A stretch of DNA of 64,000 nt from Actinoallomurus iriomotensis (GCF_030269445.1 NZ_BSTJ01000003.1:868001-932000); one strand, 5' to 3'. Shown: positions 51,246-60,881, counted from the first letter of the stretch. Notes: generated by a model from the letters alone, not told the origin. Translations and numbers: made by a program.

Positions 51246-52886
51246 TTACCTGGTCCGCGCCCCCGCCTGCCCGCTCTGGGTGGCGGCGGGCGGCGTCGGG
51301 TCACCGAGCTGCGAGACGTGCACAGTGTCGGCCTTCGGCAGGGTGCCGTTCAGGAAGTAGGCGTCGAAGTAGGAGTCGACGCCCCCGGGACGCAGGTCGC
51401 TGCGGTGGACGATGCAGTGCGTACGGTCGCCGTCCTGGACCACCAGGTGCGAGCCGCGGAGGACCTTGTGCAGCTCCAGCGCGCCCGCGTACGGCGTGGC
51501 GGCGTCGTCGGTGGCCTGGAACATCAGGATGTTGCTCGGCAGGTTCTTGCTCTGGCCGACCTTGACCGGGGTGCCGGCCTTGGCGCCCCAGAACAGGCAC
51601 GGCGCGTTGAACCAGACGTTGCTCCAGGTCAGGAACGGGTTGGTCCGGTTGACGCGGACGGCGTCGGCGTGCCACTTGTTCCAGCTCGTCGGCCACTGGG
51701 TGTCGCTGCACTGGACGGCGTTGTAGACGGCGAAGGTGTTGTCGTCGCTGCCGCCCGTCGTCGGGGCGCCGAACGTCCCGGCGAAGGTCGCGACGTCACC
51801 GGCCTTGTAGGCCGACAGCGCCGCCGCGTAGCTGTTCCAGACCGCCTGGCTGCGGCGGTAGGCCGCGTTCTGGATGTTGTCCACCAGCTCGTCCTCGCCG
51901 ACCGCGACGGTGTTGCCGCCGGAGGTGTACGTCAGCGGGTGCGCGGCCAGCTTGTCCTGGAGCGCGTAGTAATAGCTGCGGACGGCGGCCTGGGTGGTGC
52001 CCAGATGGTAGGTGGAGTCGTACTTGGCGATCCAGCCGAAGTAGTAGTCCATGTTCTTGTTGAACGCGACGTCCTGGGTGAGCTGGGCGTCGTACCAGAC
52101 GTTCTTGGGGGTGACGTTGCCGTCGAGGACCATGCGGCCGACGTTCTGCCCGAAGACGGTGGCGTAGACCTGGCCGAGGTAGGTGCCGTAGGAGGCGCCG
52201 TAGTAGTCGAGCTTCTGGTGGCCCAGCGCCTGGCGGATCGTGTCCATGTCGTGGACGGAGTCGATCGTCTTGATGTGGTCGAGCAGGTCGACCTTGGCGC
52301 CGCGGCCGAACTTGCGCGCGCACGCGTCGGCGTAGTTCTTGGACTTCTCCAGCCAGGTGGCGTCGTCCTGGCGGCCGCCCGTGCCGTACTCCGGCCGCGG
52401 GGCGTTGCTGTAGTCGACGTCGCAGGTCAGCTTGGGCGTGCTGAACCCGACGCCGCGCGGGTCGAAGCCGATGACGTTGTACGCCGCCTGCATCGGGGCG
52501 GAGTTGCGCGCGTAGACGCTCGCGCCGAACAGGGCGCCCTCACCGCCCGGGCCACCCGGGTTGACCAGGATGTCGCCCTTGGCCGCGCCCGAGCCCTGGT
52601 GCGGCAGCCGGGTCAGCTCAAGAGTGATCTTCTGTCCGTCCGGGTGCGCGTAGTCCAGCGGAACCTGGAGCTCGGCGCACTGGATGATCTTCGATACCTG
52701 GACGGGGCCGAGGCTGTCGTAGGCCTTGGCGCCGTTCAGGATGTCCGCCTGGCAGGTATGCCACGCGAGGCTCGCCGGATGGAACGCCCCCGACGTTCCC
52801 GTGGTCGCGGACGCGCTTGTGGCGCCGAGACCGAGGCCGGTGAGGCCCAGCCCGGCCGTCGCGGCCACGGCAAGAAGCTTCTTCAC
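51246..52886 (-). CDS. secreted alpha/beta-hydrolase, tripeptidyl-aminopeptidase (TAP) type
   Basis: The 546-residue exported enzyme has a signal peptide (MKKLLAVAATAGLGLTGLGL, cleavage near ATSASA). DILVNPGGPGGEG (oxyanion region), the nucleophile GASYGTYLG and the C-terminal TAP-like domain (LMFQATDDAATPYAGALELH with Asp, then GDRTHCIVHRSD with His) complete it. Similar Streptomyces SlpD/E/TAP peptidases remove short peptides from protein N-termini outside the cell. The ATG follows GTAAGGGGG. It is monocistronic, with a terminator behind it. Confidence 0.92.
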   Translation of the reverse strand: MKKLLAVAATAGLGLTGLGLGATSASATTGTSGAFHPASLAWHTCQADILNGAKAYDSLGPVQVSKIIQCAELQVPLDYAHPDGQKITLELTRLPHQGSGAAKGDILVNPGGPGGEGALFGASVYARNSAPMQAAYNVIGFDPRGVGFSTPKLTCDVDYSNAPRPEYGTGGRQDDATWLEKSKNYADACARKFGRGAKVDLLDHIKTIDSVHDMDTIRQALGHQKLDYYGASYGTYLGQVYATVFGQNVGRMVLDGNVTPKNVWYDAQLTQDVAFNKNMDYYFGWIAKYDSTYHLGTTQAAVRSYYYALQDKLAAHPLTYTSGGNTVAVGEDELVDNIQNAAYRRSQAVWNSYAAALSAYKAGDVATFAGTFGAPTTGGSDDNTFAVYNAVQCSDTQWPTSWNKWHADAVRVNRTNPFLTWSNVWFNAPCLFWGAKAGTPVKVGQSKNLPSNILMFQATDDAATPYAGALELHKVLRGSHLVVQDGDRTHCIVHRSDLRPGGVDSYFDAYFLNGTLPKADTVHVSQLGDPTPPAATQSGQAGARTR

Positions 52887-53245
52887 GAAACCCCCTTACA
52901 GGTCGGGCTACGTTTCGCCCGAAATGATGAACAAGGGGTGATTGTCGCGAGACCCCATGGTCGACTGAAGATGGCGGCACAGATGGTTGCCGAATCGTGA
53001 CAAATAACCCAAGCCGGTACAGCACCGTCGAGAGTCGTAATTTCGCATCAGATCGTACATAGCCCCCGCCGAGTATCAGTAACCCCAGAAACGCACCCAG
53101 GCACGGAGACAACCGGCGTTATCGCAGGACTCGCGTTCGGCGGGGCCCATCGGCAAGAAGATCACCGACGACGTTTCCGCAATGTTTCCCAGCACGGTGC
53201 CGCGACGCGGTGACGCCGTAGCGCGGCGCGGTCACGCTCACGGCC
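52887..53245. other. 359-bp divergent promoter region, AT-rich on the left
   Basis: No gene is evident. The left 170 bp is AT-rich and holds the peptidase promoter. The right end contains the 14-bp palindrome CTCACGGCCGTGAG (53237-53250), which covers the GTG start of the glycosyltransferase gene and could hide or mark its initiation region. Confidence 0.5.
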
Positions 53246-54361
53246 GTGAGGATCGCGATAGTCACTGAGTCGTTCCTGCCCCACGTCAACGGCGTGACCA
53301 ACTCCGTCTGCCGGGTCCTGGAGCACCTGACCCGCCGCGGGCACGAGGCGCTCGTAGTGGCGCCGGGCCCGGGTCCGGACGGCCACGACGACCGGCTGCG
53401 GCTGACAGCCGGGGTTCCCCTTCCCTTCTACCGTTCGTTCGTCGTCGGGCTGCCCAGCCGGCACGTGACGCCGACACTGCGCGACTTCCGGCCCGACGTC
53501 GTGCATCTCGCCTCGCCGCTCATGCTCGGCACCTCCGGGGTGGCGGCCGCCCGCCGGCTCGGCGTGCCGACGGTGGCGGTGTTCCAGACCGACCTCGTCG
53601 GCTTCGCCCGCCGGTACGGCCTGCGCGGCGCCGACTCGCTGGTGTGGGCCTGGCTCCGGCACATCTACGAGCGGACCGACCGTACACTGGCGCCGTCCCG
53701 GCCGACACTGGACGAGCTGCGCAAACGCGGCTTCCCCCGGCTCGCGCTGTGGGCCCGCGGAGTCGACGACGAGCGCTTCCATCCCCGGCACCGGTCGGCG
53801 GAGCTGCGCGAGCGCCTGGCACCCGGCGGTGAGGTGCTCGTCGGATACGTCGGGCGGCTCGCCACCGAGAAACGGCCGTGGATGCTCGCCCACCTGGCCG
53901 GCCTGCCGGGCGTACGCCTCGTCGTGGTCGGGGACGGCCCGGCCCGGCGGCGGCTGGAGCGGCTGCTGCCCGAGGCGATCTTCACCGGTTTCCGTACCGG
54001 CCAGGAGCTGTCGGAGCTGGTCGCGTCCCTGGACGTGTTCGTGCACACCGGCGCGGACGAGACCTTCGGCCAGGCGGTGCAGGAGGGACTCGCCGCGGGG
54101 CTGCCGGTCGTCGCGCCCGCCTCGGGCGGCCCGCTGGACCTCGTACGGCCGGGCCACAACGGCCTGCTGTACCCGCCCGACGATCCGGCCGCGATGCGCG
54201 CCGCCGTCGCGGCGCTGGCGTCCGATCCCGGCATGCGGACCCGGATGGGCGGCCACGCGCGGCTGTCCGTGCACGGCCGCGGCTGGGCCGGCATCTGCGA
54301 CGAGCTCATCGGCCACTACCAGGCCGTCCTCGGAGCGACGCCGGCGGAGCACGCGGCCTGA
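53246..54361 (+). CDS. GT4 glycosyltransferase (MgtA-like mannosyltransferase)
   Basis: The 371-residue GT-B enzyme starts MRIAIVTESFLPHVNGVTNS and has VGYVGRLATEKRPWMLAHLA, VVVGDGPARRRLERL and the E-x7-E motif region ETFGQAVQEGLAAGLPVVAP. This matches the actinobacterial GDP-mannose-dependent MgtA/PimB-type group, which adds mannose to lipid or glycolipid acceptors on the inner face of the membrane. GTG 53246 has no leader ribosome site; a palindrome overlaps it. The next gene is a GT-C transferase, consistent with an envelope mannan pathway. Confidence 0.87.
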   Translation: MRIAIVTESFLPHVNGVTNSVCRVLEHLTRRGHEALVVAPGPGPDGHDDRLRLTAGVPLPFYRSFVVGLPSRHVTPTLRDFRPDVVHLASPLMLGTSGVAAARRLGVPTVAVFQTDLVGFARRYGLRGADSLVWAWLRHIYERTDRTLAPSRPTLDELRKRGFPRLALWARGVDDERFHPRHRSAELRERLAPGGEVLVGYVGRLATEKRPWMLAHLAGLPGVRLVVVGDGPARRRLERLLPEAIFTGFRTGQELSELVASLDVFVHTGADETFGQAVQEGLAAGLPVVAPASGGPLDLVRPGHNGLLYPPDDPAAMRAAVAALASDPGMRTRMGGHARLSVHGRGWAGICDELIGHYQAVLGATPAEHAA

Positions 54362-54366
54362 GTCCG

Positions 54367-55797
54367 ATGAGACGGGTCCTCGTAGGCGTCACGTACGGCG
54401 GCATCGCGCTCAGCGTCGCGTTGATGGCGCTCGTCGGGGCCTGCCGCTTTCCGTCGGCGGTGCCGGCCATGGACGGCGACGGCGTCTTCCCGCGCCTGAC
54501 CTGGCCGTACACCTCCGACGTGTGGGCCACCGCCCTGCTGTGGGCGGCGATGATCAGCGGGTTCTCCGGTGTCGTCGCGGGGCTGGCGGCGGGGCGCGGC
54601 GGTCCCCGGCCCCGTGGTCTGGTGGCCGGCGGCCTGCTGGCGGTCGGCGTCCTGGTCGCCGCACCGCCGATGGGCACGACCGACACGATGGACTACGCCG
54701 TGTACGGGCGGATGGCGGCCCTCGGCCACGACCCGCACGTCATGACGCCGCGGGAGTTCCGCGCGACGGGCGACCGGGTGGGCGCGCTGGCGCCGGAGCC
54801 GTGGCAGGACACGCCGTCGGTGTACGGGCCGCTGGCGACGGGCACCGAATGGGCCGCGGCGACGCTGTCGGGCGGCTCGGCGACCGCGACGGTGTTCTGG
54901 CTGAAGGTCTGGAACGCCCTGGCCTTCCTGGCCGCGGCGCTGGCGCTCGCCCGGCTCGCGGGCCCCGGCTCCCGGGCCCGCGTGCACCTGCTGTGGACGC
55001 TGAACCCGCTGCTGCTCTGGGCGCTGATCGGCGGCGCCCACGTCGACGGGCTCGCGGCCGGCCTTGCGGTGACCGGGCTGGCGGTGGCCGGCCCGTCGGT
55101 GTGCCGGAGCCTCTGGCGGAGCGGGACGGCGGGCGTCCTGCTCGGCGCCGCCGGTGCGGTCAAGGCGCCGTACCTGCTGCTCGGCGCGGTGGCGGTCTGG
55201 TCGCTGCGCCGGTCGCCGCGGGCGCTCGTCGCGCTCGGCGTGGGCGCGGCGACCGTCCTCGCCGCGTCGTACGCGATCGCCGGGGGCGCCGGGATCGTCG
55301 CGCTGGCGCACCGTGGCCGGTCGCCGTCCTGGAACACTCCCTGGCAGTTGCTCGTGCCGGTCCTCGGCCGGCTCCCGTCCTGGCTGCCGTTGGCCGCGGT
55401 CGTGCTCGCGGCCGTGGTGGCGGCCCGGCTCCTGCGCGACCCCACGCGCGGCCCGGTCTGGCTGGGACCGGCGCTGGCGGTCTGCACGGCCTGGGTGGTG
55501 ACGACGCCGGTCTACTACCCGTGGTACGAGGCGTTGGTGCTGCCGCTGGTGGCCCTGGCGCCCGCGAGCCGGCTGGACTGGGTGCAGCTCACCCGCGCGC
55601 TGGTCGCCACGGTCGGCTGCCTGCCGGGGTTGGCGGTGCGGTTCGGCGGCACATGGCTGCGCACCGGGCCCCTGCCGTACGTGGTGCCCGGTGCGCTGCT
55701 GTTGCTGCTGGTGGTGCTGCTTCTTCTCCGTCCGGCCGCGCTCAGGCGGAGATCTGGACCGGAGTGCCGAGCGGCAGCGTCTTCGCCAGCTTCGTGA
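54367..55797 (+). CDS. GT-C membrane glycosyltransferase (MptB/GT87-like)
   Basis: The 476-residue protein has about 12 membrane helices. A loop acid pair follows TM2-3 in PPMGTTDTMDYAVYGRM, and WTLNPLLLWALIGGAHVDGL lies in the middle. This layout is that of polyprenol-phosphate-sugar-dependent transferases (MptB/GT87 group) that extend alpha-mannan outside the membrane. ATG 54367 is 5 bp after the MgtA-like stop, so they are one operon. Its 3' end overlaps the convergent L,D-transpeptidase gene by 56 bp. Donor and acceptor are inferred. Confidence 0.8.
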   Translation: MRRVLVGVTYGGIALSVALMALVGACRFPSAVPAMDGDGVFPRLTWPYTSDVWATALLWAAMISGFSGVVAGLAAGRGGPRPRGLVAGGLLAVGVLVAAPPMGTTDTMDYAVYGRMAALGHDPHVMTPREFRATGDRVGALAPEPWQDTPSVYGPLATGTEWAAATLSGGSATATVFWLKVWNALAFLAAALALARLAGPGSRARVHLLWTLNPLLLWALIGGAHVDGLAAGLAVTGLAVAGPSVCRSLWRSGTAGVLLGAAGAVKAPYLLLGAVAVWSLRRSPRALVALGVGAATVLAASYAIAGGAGIVALAHRGRSPSWNTPWQLLVPVLGRLPSWLPLAAVVLAAVVAARLLRDPTRGPVWLGPALAVCTAWVVTTPVYYPWYEALVLPLVALAPASRLDWVQLTRALVATVGCLPGLAVRFGGTWLRTGPLPYVVPGALLLLLVVLLLLRPAALRRRSGPECRAAASSPAS

Positions 55798-56506
55798 TCA
55801 TCGCGTTGCTGATCCGCACGCACCCGTGGCTGACCGAGGTGCCCAGCAGCTTCGGCTGGTTGGTGCCGTGGATGCCGATGACCGGGTCGTGGCCGTTGAA
55901 CTGGGTGAGCGCGGTCGACTGCCCGGACAGCCCGTACGCGTACGGGCCGTAGTCGCCGTTCGGGTTCGGCGGCTGGAGCAGTTCGGTGAGGTAGTAGGCG
56001 CCGCCGGGCGTCGGGGTGTCGGACTTGCCGATCGCCGCCGGGGTGCTGATCAGCATCTTCTTGCCCCGGTAGAGCTTCAGCCGGTGGCCCGACTGGAGCA
56101 CCTGGAGCCAGTAGTCGGTCTTGGCGGTGCGGACCTCGCGCGTGGTGATCCAGCCGGTGCTGCCGTTCGGCTGCACCGGGAGGAAGACGTGCAGCCATCC
56201 GGGCTTGCTGTCCATCACGAGGAACACGCGGGGTGCGCCGTCGGGGTTCGGGCTCTGCAGCTTGATGCTCGGCGACGGGTCGCCGGCCTCCTTGTAGATG
56301 TCGACCGTCGCGTTCCGCGCGGTGGCGATCGTGCTGGGGCCGTTCCCGAAGTCGTACGACGCCGTGCTCGGCTTGGCCGCGGGGGCGTCCCCGGCCGGTT
56401 TGCCGCTCGCCGCCTTGTGATCGGAACCGCCGCAGCCGGCCAGGGTGAGGCTCAGCGCGGCGCCGGCCGCGACGGCGGCCGCTCGCATTCCCGGGCTGAT
56501 TGACAT
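55742..56506 (-). CDS. L,D-transpeptidase lipoprotein (YkuD)
   Basis: The 254-residue exported lipoprotein has a lipobox (SLTLAGC, Cys ~25). An SH3-like region (ATVDIYKEAGDPSPSIKLQS, WLHVFLPVQPNGSTGWITTR) leads to a YkuD domain with IGIHGTNQPKLLGTSVSHGC and VRIS, the catalytic His and Cys (~226). Such enzymes make 3-3 peptidoglycan cross-links or attach proteins. ATG 56506 follows GAGGAG. Its end overlaps the convergent GT-C gene. Confidence 0.92.
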   Translation of the reverse strand: MSISPGMRAAAVAAGAALSLTLAGCGGSDHKAASGKPAGDAPAAKPSTASYDFGNGPSTIATARNATVDIYKEAGDPSPSIKLQSPNPDGAPRVFLVMDSKPGWLHVFLPVQPNGSTGWITTREVRTAKTDYWLQVLQSGHRLKLYRGKKMLISTPAAIGKSDTPTPGGAYYLTELLQPPNPNGDYGPYAYGLSGQSTALTQFNGHDPVIGIHGTNQPKLLGTSVSHGCVRISNAMITKLAKTLPLGTPVQISA

Positions 56507-56586
56507 CGGTCCTGCTCCTCGATGACGTCGGTGAGACGGCCGGCCCGGGAACACGGACGCTCCCGGGCCGGCCTTTTCGATCTTCG

Positions 56587-57108
56587 TCAGCCGGTGAACT
56601 GGGGCTGGGCCTTCACGGGAGTCGCGGGACGCGCCTCACCGCTCGGCGGGGTGACCGGCTTGGGGGCCTCGCTGGTCCTGCTCGGCTTCGGGGTCGGCTT
56701 GGGCTTCTCCGACGGCGGAGCCGTGGGCTTGGTGCCCTTGCAGTGCTGCGTGAGCAGGCCGATCGCACCGTGCCGCTGCCAGACCGGCATGGTCCGCTGG
56801 TCGGGACGGTAGGCGGTGACGATCACCTTGGCGGCGTGCGTCGCGAGCACGACGGTGCCGCGGGCGGGCACGCTGATCTTGCCCTGGCTGTGGCCGCCCT
56901 TGTTGTCGGCCCACGTGGCGGGCACGGCGCCCCAGCCGTTGGGGTTGCTCAGCAGCCAGAGGGCCTGGCCGTCCTTGCCGCAGAGCGAGCGGAGCCGCAG
57001 AGCGGGGTCACGGTCGCTGCACGCCCAGGCGGGAGCGGCGGCCATCGTGGTGACGGCGACGGCCGCGGCGGCTCCGGCCAGGGTCAGACTCGCCTTCTTC
57101 AGGCGCAT
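56587..57108 (-). CDS. secreted hypothetical protein with Pro/Lys-rich C-terminus
   Basis: The 173-residue protein has a signal peptide (MRLKKASLTLAGAAAAVAVT to AWA), then CSDRDPALRLRSLCGKDGQA and a beta-rich region of about 90 residues (WAVDNKGGHSQGKISV-like, VPARGTVVLATHAAKVIVTA). It ends in a PPSEKPKPTPKPSR-rich cell-wall-spanning tail. The two cysteines near the N-terminus and another (TQHCKGT) may form a disulfide. No family is recognised. The ATG at 57108 follows AGGAGGAATTCCCC. It lies upstream of the L,D-transpeptidase on the same strand. Confidence 0.7.
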   Translation of the reverse strand: MRLKKASLTLAGAAAAVAVTTMAAAPAWACSDRDPALRLRSLCGKDGQALWLLSNPNGWGAVPATWADNKGGHSQGKISVPARGTVVLATHAAKVIVTAYRPDQRTMPVWQRHGAIGLLTQHCKGTKPTAPPSEKPKPTPKPSRTSEAPKPVTPPSGEARPATPVKAQPQFTG

Positions 57109-57358
57109 GGGGAATTCCTCCTGCTGAGGAGTGGTCATTGACACGCCATGAGACGGAAACATCATTGGCGCATCGGGCACACTATCGCCCACAAGACGCT
57201 TATGCCGCTTTAGTAACAAGCCTTTACCCTCCGGTCATATTGCCGCCTGTCGCAACACTTACCCCATCGACCTCTTTGTCCGCTTCGCTGCTCCGCAGGA
57301 GCCGCCGACCTCCCGCCCTGAGGACGAAAGATGGCGAGATGGGATACTTGGCGGCGCC

Positions 57359-58408
57359 ATGATCTCTTTGCATGATTCCTCCGCGCGGGGCTTCAACAGC
57401 GACAACTGCGCCGGCGTTCACCCGGAGGTCCTCGCCGCGATCGGCGTGGCCAACGGCGGTCACCAGCCCTCGTACGGCGGTGACGTGTACACCGCACGGC
57501 TGCGCGAGATGTTCAAGGAACGTTTCGGCGAGCGGGCCGAGGCGTACCCGGTCTTCAACGGCACGGGCGCCAACGTGATCGGCCTGCGGGCGCTGACCGA
57601 CCCCTGGTCGGCGGTGATCTGTGCCGAGACCGCCCACATCCACCTCGACGAGGGCGGCGCGCCGGAGAAGGTGGCCGGGCTGAAGCTGCTGCCGGTGCCG
57701 GCCCCCGACGGCAAGCTGACCCCGGAACTGATCGACCGGCAGGCCCACGGGCAGGGCGACGAGCACCGCGCCCAGCCACGCGTCGTCTCCCTGACCCAGA
57801 GCACCGAACTCGGCACGGTCTACACGGCCGAGGAGATCACCGAGATCTGCGCGCACGCCCACGAACTCGGCATGCTCGTGCACGTCGACGGCACCCGGCT
57901 CGCGAACGCCGCCGCAGCCCTCGACCTGCCCTTCCGCGCCCTCACCACCGACGCGGGCGTGGACATGCTGTCATTCGGCGGCACCAAGAACGGCCTGCTG
58001 TACGGGGAGGTCGTCGTGGCGCTCTCCCCCGAGGCCGCCCCGGGAATGCCCTACCTCCGCAAGGCCGCGATGCAGCTGTCCTCGAAGATGCGGTTCGTCT
58101 CCGCCCAGTTCATCGCGCTGCTGGAGGACGACCTGTGGCTCCGCAGCGCCGGGCACGCCAACGCGATGGCCGCCCGGCTGTACGCGGCCGTACGCGACCT
58201 GCCGGGCGTCGTGATCCCGCGCGTGCCGCAGGCGAACGCGGTCTTCGCCCGGCTGGACCCGCGGGTCGCCGCGCGCCTGGGAGAGCGGTACCGCTTCGAG
58301 CTGTGGGACCCGGCGACCGGCGAGGTCCGCTGGGTGTGCTCCTTCGACACGACCGAGGACGACGTCGACGCCTTCGCCGCCGCCCTCGCCGCGGAACTCC
58401 TGGACTGA
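57359..58408 (+). CDS. low-specificity threonine aldolase (PLP-dependent)
   Basis: The 349-residue fold-type-I enzyme has GFNSDNCAGVHPEVLAAIGV, AVFNGTGAN-like (YPVFNGTGANVIGL), VHVDGTRLANAAAAL (PLP Asp) and SFGGTKNG with Lys210 as the PLP Schiff-base lysine. It cleaves L-threonine or allo-threonine to glycine and acetaldehyde. TACTTG lies 8 nt upstream of the ATG, which leaves almost no leader. It is divergent from the secreted protein across an AT-rich 250 bp. Confidence 0.9.
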   Translation: MISLHDSSARGFNSDNCAGVHPEVLAAIGVANGGHQPSYGGDVYTARLREMFKERFGERAEAYPVFNGTGANVIGLRALTDPWSAVICAETAHIHLDEGGAPEKVAGLKLLPVPAPDGKLTPELIDRQAHGQGDEHRAQPRVVSLTQSTELGTVYTAEEITEICAHAHELGMLVHVDGTRLANAAAALDLPFRALTTDAGVDMLSFGGTKNGLLYGEVVVALSPEAAPGMPYLRKAAMQLSSKMRFVSAQFIALLEDDLWLRSAGHANAMAARLYAAVRDLPGVVIPRVPQANAVFARLDPRVAARLGERYRFELWDPATGEVRWVCSFDTTEDDVDAFAAALAAELLD

Positions 58409-58497
58409 CAGATCACCGCGTCCCAGTGGATCGACGCCGTCGCTTCTCCCTACCTGCCACCACATCTCCTCCAGGCGGCCGTGCCTTCTGACGCGCG

Positions 58498-59148
58498 TCA
58501 GGCGGCCTTCGTCGGTCTCAGGCCGCCTGACCCCGGTGGGTTCCACAGGCGCCGGCGGCGGTACCGCGGCGTCCACGCGAGCCGGTTGACCGCCCGTACG
58601 GGCGCGGGCAGGTGAGAGAGGAACCGGCGGCGGTCGGCGCGCGGGATCCCGTCGGTGATCCACGGCACGTACGCCGCGGCGCCCTTCACGCCCTGGCGGC
58701 GGGCCATCGCGCGCCCGAACTCCTTCCAGTCGGCGGGCGTCATCACCTCCTGGATCAGCGGCAGCGCCTCGTCCTCCTCGTGTTCGAGGTGCCGGTCGAG
58801 CACGGCCGCGAGCGTCTCGACGCGCTGGGCCAGGTCGGCGGCGTTCGCCGCCAGCGCGCGGCCGAGCCCCTCCAGCAGCGGATCGAGCCGCGCGTGCTCG
58901 GCCTCCATGTCGGCCAGCAGCGCCAGCGCGCCGGGCCGGTCCTTGACCAGTTCGGTGAGGCGGGGCCACAGCCACTCGTCCTCGACGGTGTGGTGGACGT
59001 GGAGCTGGGCCGTGAAGTTGTCCCAGCCCGCCCGCACCTGGGGTGTGGCGGCCCGCCCGTCGGCGACCGCAGCCTCCAGGCGCGCGAGGTCGCGGCGGAA
59101 CGCGTCGTGCGTGACGTACATCATCGTGAAATCGATCTGGTCGGTCAT
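58498..59148 (-). CDS. hemerythrin-domain protein
   Basis: The 216-residue protein starts MTDQIDFTMMYVTHDAFRRD. It has the hemerythrin histidines in THDAF, HVHHTVEDEWLWPRL, EHARLDPLLEG and DRHLEHEEDEALPLI, able to bind a di-iron centre. A basic C-terminal tail follows. Such proteins sense or store O2/NO or handle oxidants. The ATG overlaps the TGA of the MFS gene (ATGA), so the two are translationally coupled in one operon controlled from the sigJ-side promoter region. Confidence 0.88.
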   Translation of the reverse strand: MTDQIDFTMMYVTHDAFRRDLARLEAAVADGRAATPQVRAGWDNFTAQLHVHHTVEDEWLWPRLTELVKDRPGALALLADMEAEHARLDPLLEGLGRALAANAADLAQRVETLAAVLDRHLEHEEDEALPLIQEVMTPADWKEFGRAMARRQGVKGAAAYVPWITDGIPRADRRRFLSHLPAPVRAVNRLAWTPRYRRRRLWNPPGSGGLRPTKAA

Positions 59149-60758
59149 CGGATCCCCTGCGGTTCGTCTTCGGTGAGTGGAAGGCCGTGCGGGTTGGCGG
59201 ACGGCTCGCGTACGCGCCGGAGGGCCAGGCAGGCGAGCACCCCCGCGAGGAGCACGCCCGCGGCGACGAGCATCGTGGGCCGCATCGCCTCGACGAACCC
59301 GTGCCCGAACACCTGTCCGGCGACGGCCTCGACGCGATGGGCCAGGTCCGCCGGTCCGCCGGCGGGCGGCTTCACGCCGCTCTGACCGCCCGCCTCCAGA
59401 TGGCGGCCCGCCTGGTCGAAGCCACGGACGAACGGACCCCGGGCGGACGGCGGGAGCTCGGCGGCGCGCTCGTGTGCCTGTTCCCGCAGCGCGGTGGCGA
59501 GGCGCGCCTGGAGCACCGCGCCGACGACGGCCCCGGCGAGCACCGACCCGACCTGCCGCAGCGCGTTGTTGACGCCGGAGGCCGCGCCGGACAACTCGGC
59601 CGGTACGTTGCGCATGACCTCCGAGGCCATCGGCGTGAACGTGCAGCCGGCGCCCAGCCCGGTGAGGAACAGCGGCGCCAGGACGTCGACGCCGCTCCCG
59701 CCGGCGTCCGCGACCACGGCCACCCACACCAGCCCGCCCGCGAACGCCGTCATGCCGGTCATCAGCAGGTACTTCGCGCCGAGCCGCTCGGACAGCACCC
59801 CGGCCGGCCCCGCGCTGACGACCGACCCGCCGGCCAGGGCCAGCATCACGAGCCCGGCCCGCTGCGCGCTGAAGCCGAGTACCGACTGCAGGTAGATGGT
59901 CAGCGGCAGGGACAGCCCCACGACGCCGAACGACACCGCGATGCCGACGCCGTTGACGACCGTGAACCCGCGGTCGCGGAACAGGGAGAAGGGGACCAGC
60001 GGCTCGCCGTCCTGCCGGCCGCGCTGGTGGACCAGGAACCCGGCCAGGAGCAGGGCGGACGCGGCGATCGTCGCCCAGATCCCGGCGTTCCAGTCGTACT
60101 TCTCGCCCTCGATCAGCCCGAACGCCAGGCAGAACAGCGACGCGGAGGCGAGCAGCACGCCGGGCACGTCGAAGCGGTGCCGTACCGTACGCCGTGCTCC
60201 GGGCAGGACCAGCAGTCCCGCGACGATCACGACCACGCCCACCGGCACGTTGACGAAGAAGATCCACCGCCAGTCGAGGCGGCTGACCAGCAGCCCGCCG
60301 ACGCTCGGCCCGGCCGCCCCGGACAGGCCCGCGGTGGCGCCCCAGATGCCGAGCGCCGCTCCGCGCCTCCCGGCCGGGAACACCTCGACGATCATCGACA
60401 GCGTCTGCGGGAGCAACATCGCCGCCCCGACGCCCTGCACCGCGCGGAAGGCGATCAGCTCCCCCGGCCCCTGGGAGAGGCCGCAGGCCAGGCTCGCCAG
60501 GGTGAAGACGGCGACGCCGGACAGGTAGAGGGTCCGCTTGCCCCGCAGATCACCGAGGCGCCCGGCGGTGATCAGCAGCACCGCCAGCGCCAGCGCGTAC
60601 GCGTTGACCACCCAGAGGATCTGGTCCAGTGACGCGCCCAGCCGGTCGACCATGTCCGGGATCGCGATGTTGACGATCGTCAGGTCCAGCAGCGTCATGA
60701 AGAATCCGAGCGCCAGCACCGCCAGGATCGCCCATGGATTCCCCCGCCATCTGTTCAT
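59145..60758 (-). CDS. DHA2 (EmrB/QacA) MFS drug transporter
   Basis: The 537-residue, 14-helix transporter has NPWAILAVLALGFFMTLLDL, TIVNIAIPDMVDRLGAS (motif D1 region), GRLGDLRGKRTLYLSG (motif A) and WRWIFFVNVPVGVVVI. DHA2 proteins export drugs, dyes or other xenobiotics with protons. ATG 60758 follows GAGGAACCCG. It is first in an operon with the hemerythrin protein and divergent from sigJ. Direct and inverted GTCAC/GTGAC repeats lie in the shared promoter region. Confidence 0.92.
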   Translation of the reverse strand: MNRWRGNPWAILAVLALGFFMTLLDLTIVNIAIPDMVDRLGASLDQILWVVNAYALALAVLLITAGRLGDLRGKRTLYLSGVAVFTLASLACGLSQGPGELIAFRAVQGVGAAMLLPQTLSMIVEVFPAGRRGAALGIWGATAGLSGAAGPSVGGLLVSRLDWRWIFFVNVPVGVVVIVAGLLVLPGARRTVRHRFDVPGVLLASASLFCLAFGLIEGEKYDWNAGIWATIAASALLLAGFLVHQRGRQDGEPLVPFSLFRDRGFTVVNGVGIAVSFGVVGLSLPLTIYLQSVLGFSAQRAGLVMLALAGGSVVSAGPAGVLSERLGAKYLLMTGMTAFAGGLVWVAVVADAGGSGVDVLAPLFLTGLGAGCTFTPMASEVMRNVPAELSGAASGVNNALRQVGSVLAGAVVGAVLQARLATALREQAHERAAELPPSARGPFVRGFDQAGRHLEAGGQSGVKPPAGGPADLAHRVEAVAGQVFGHGFVEAMRPTMLVAAGVLLAGVLACLALRRVREPSANPHGLPLTEDEPQGIR

Positions 60759-60853
60759 CGGGTTCCTCTTTCTCGAGACTCCGAAGCACAAGAGAGCCCG
60801 AGGGCGGGAGAGTGTGACGTCTCCGGGCGTGACACGAGTCACGTGGCCCCGGA

Positions 60854-60881
60854 TGTCACACTTCAGGGGTCGGAATGCCTC
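60854..60881 (+). promoter_or_regulatory. ECF41-type promoter candidate for sigJ
   Basis: TGTCACA (60854-60860), a 17-nt spacer and CCTC (60878-60881) approach the ECF41 consensus TGTCACA-N16-CGTC. The opposite strand has CGTCACA-N16-CTCT near 60800-60822, facing the MFS operon, so autoregulation in both directions is possible. Confidence 0.5.

Noticed and set aside
50199-53000. 933-codon frame through the MFS and peptidase genes
   Set aside because: It crosses a strong terminator and two well-supported genes; its residues show only GC-driven bias.
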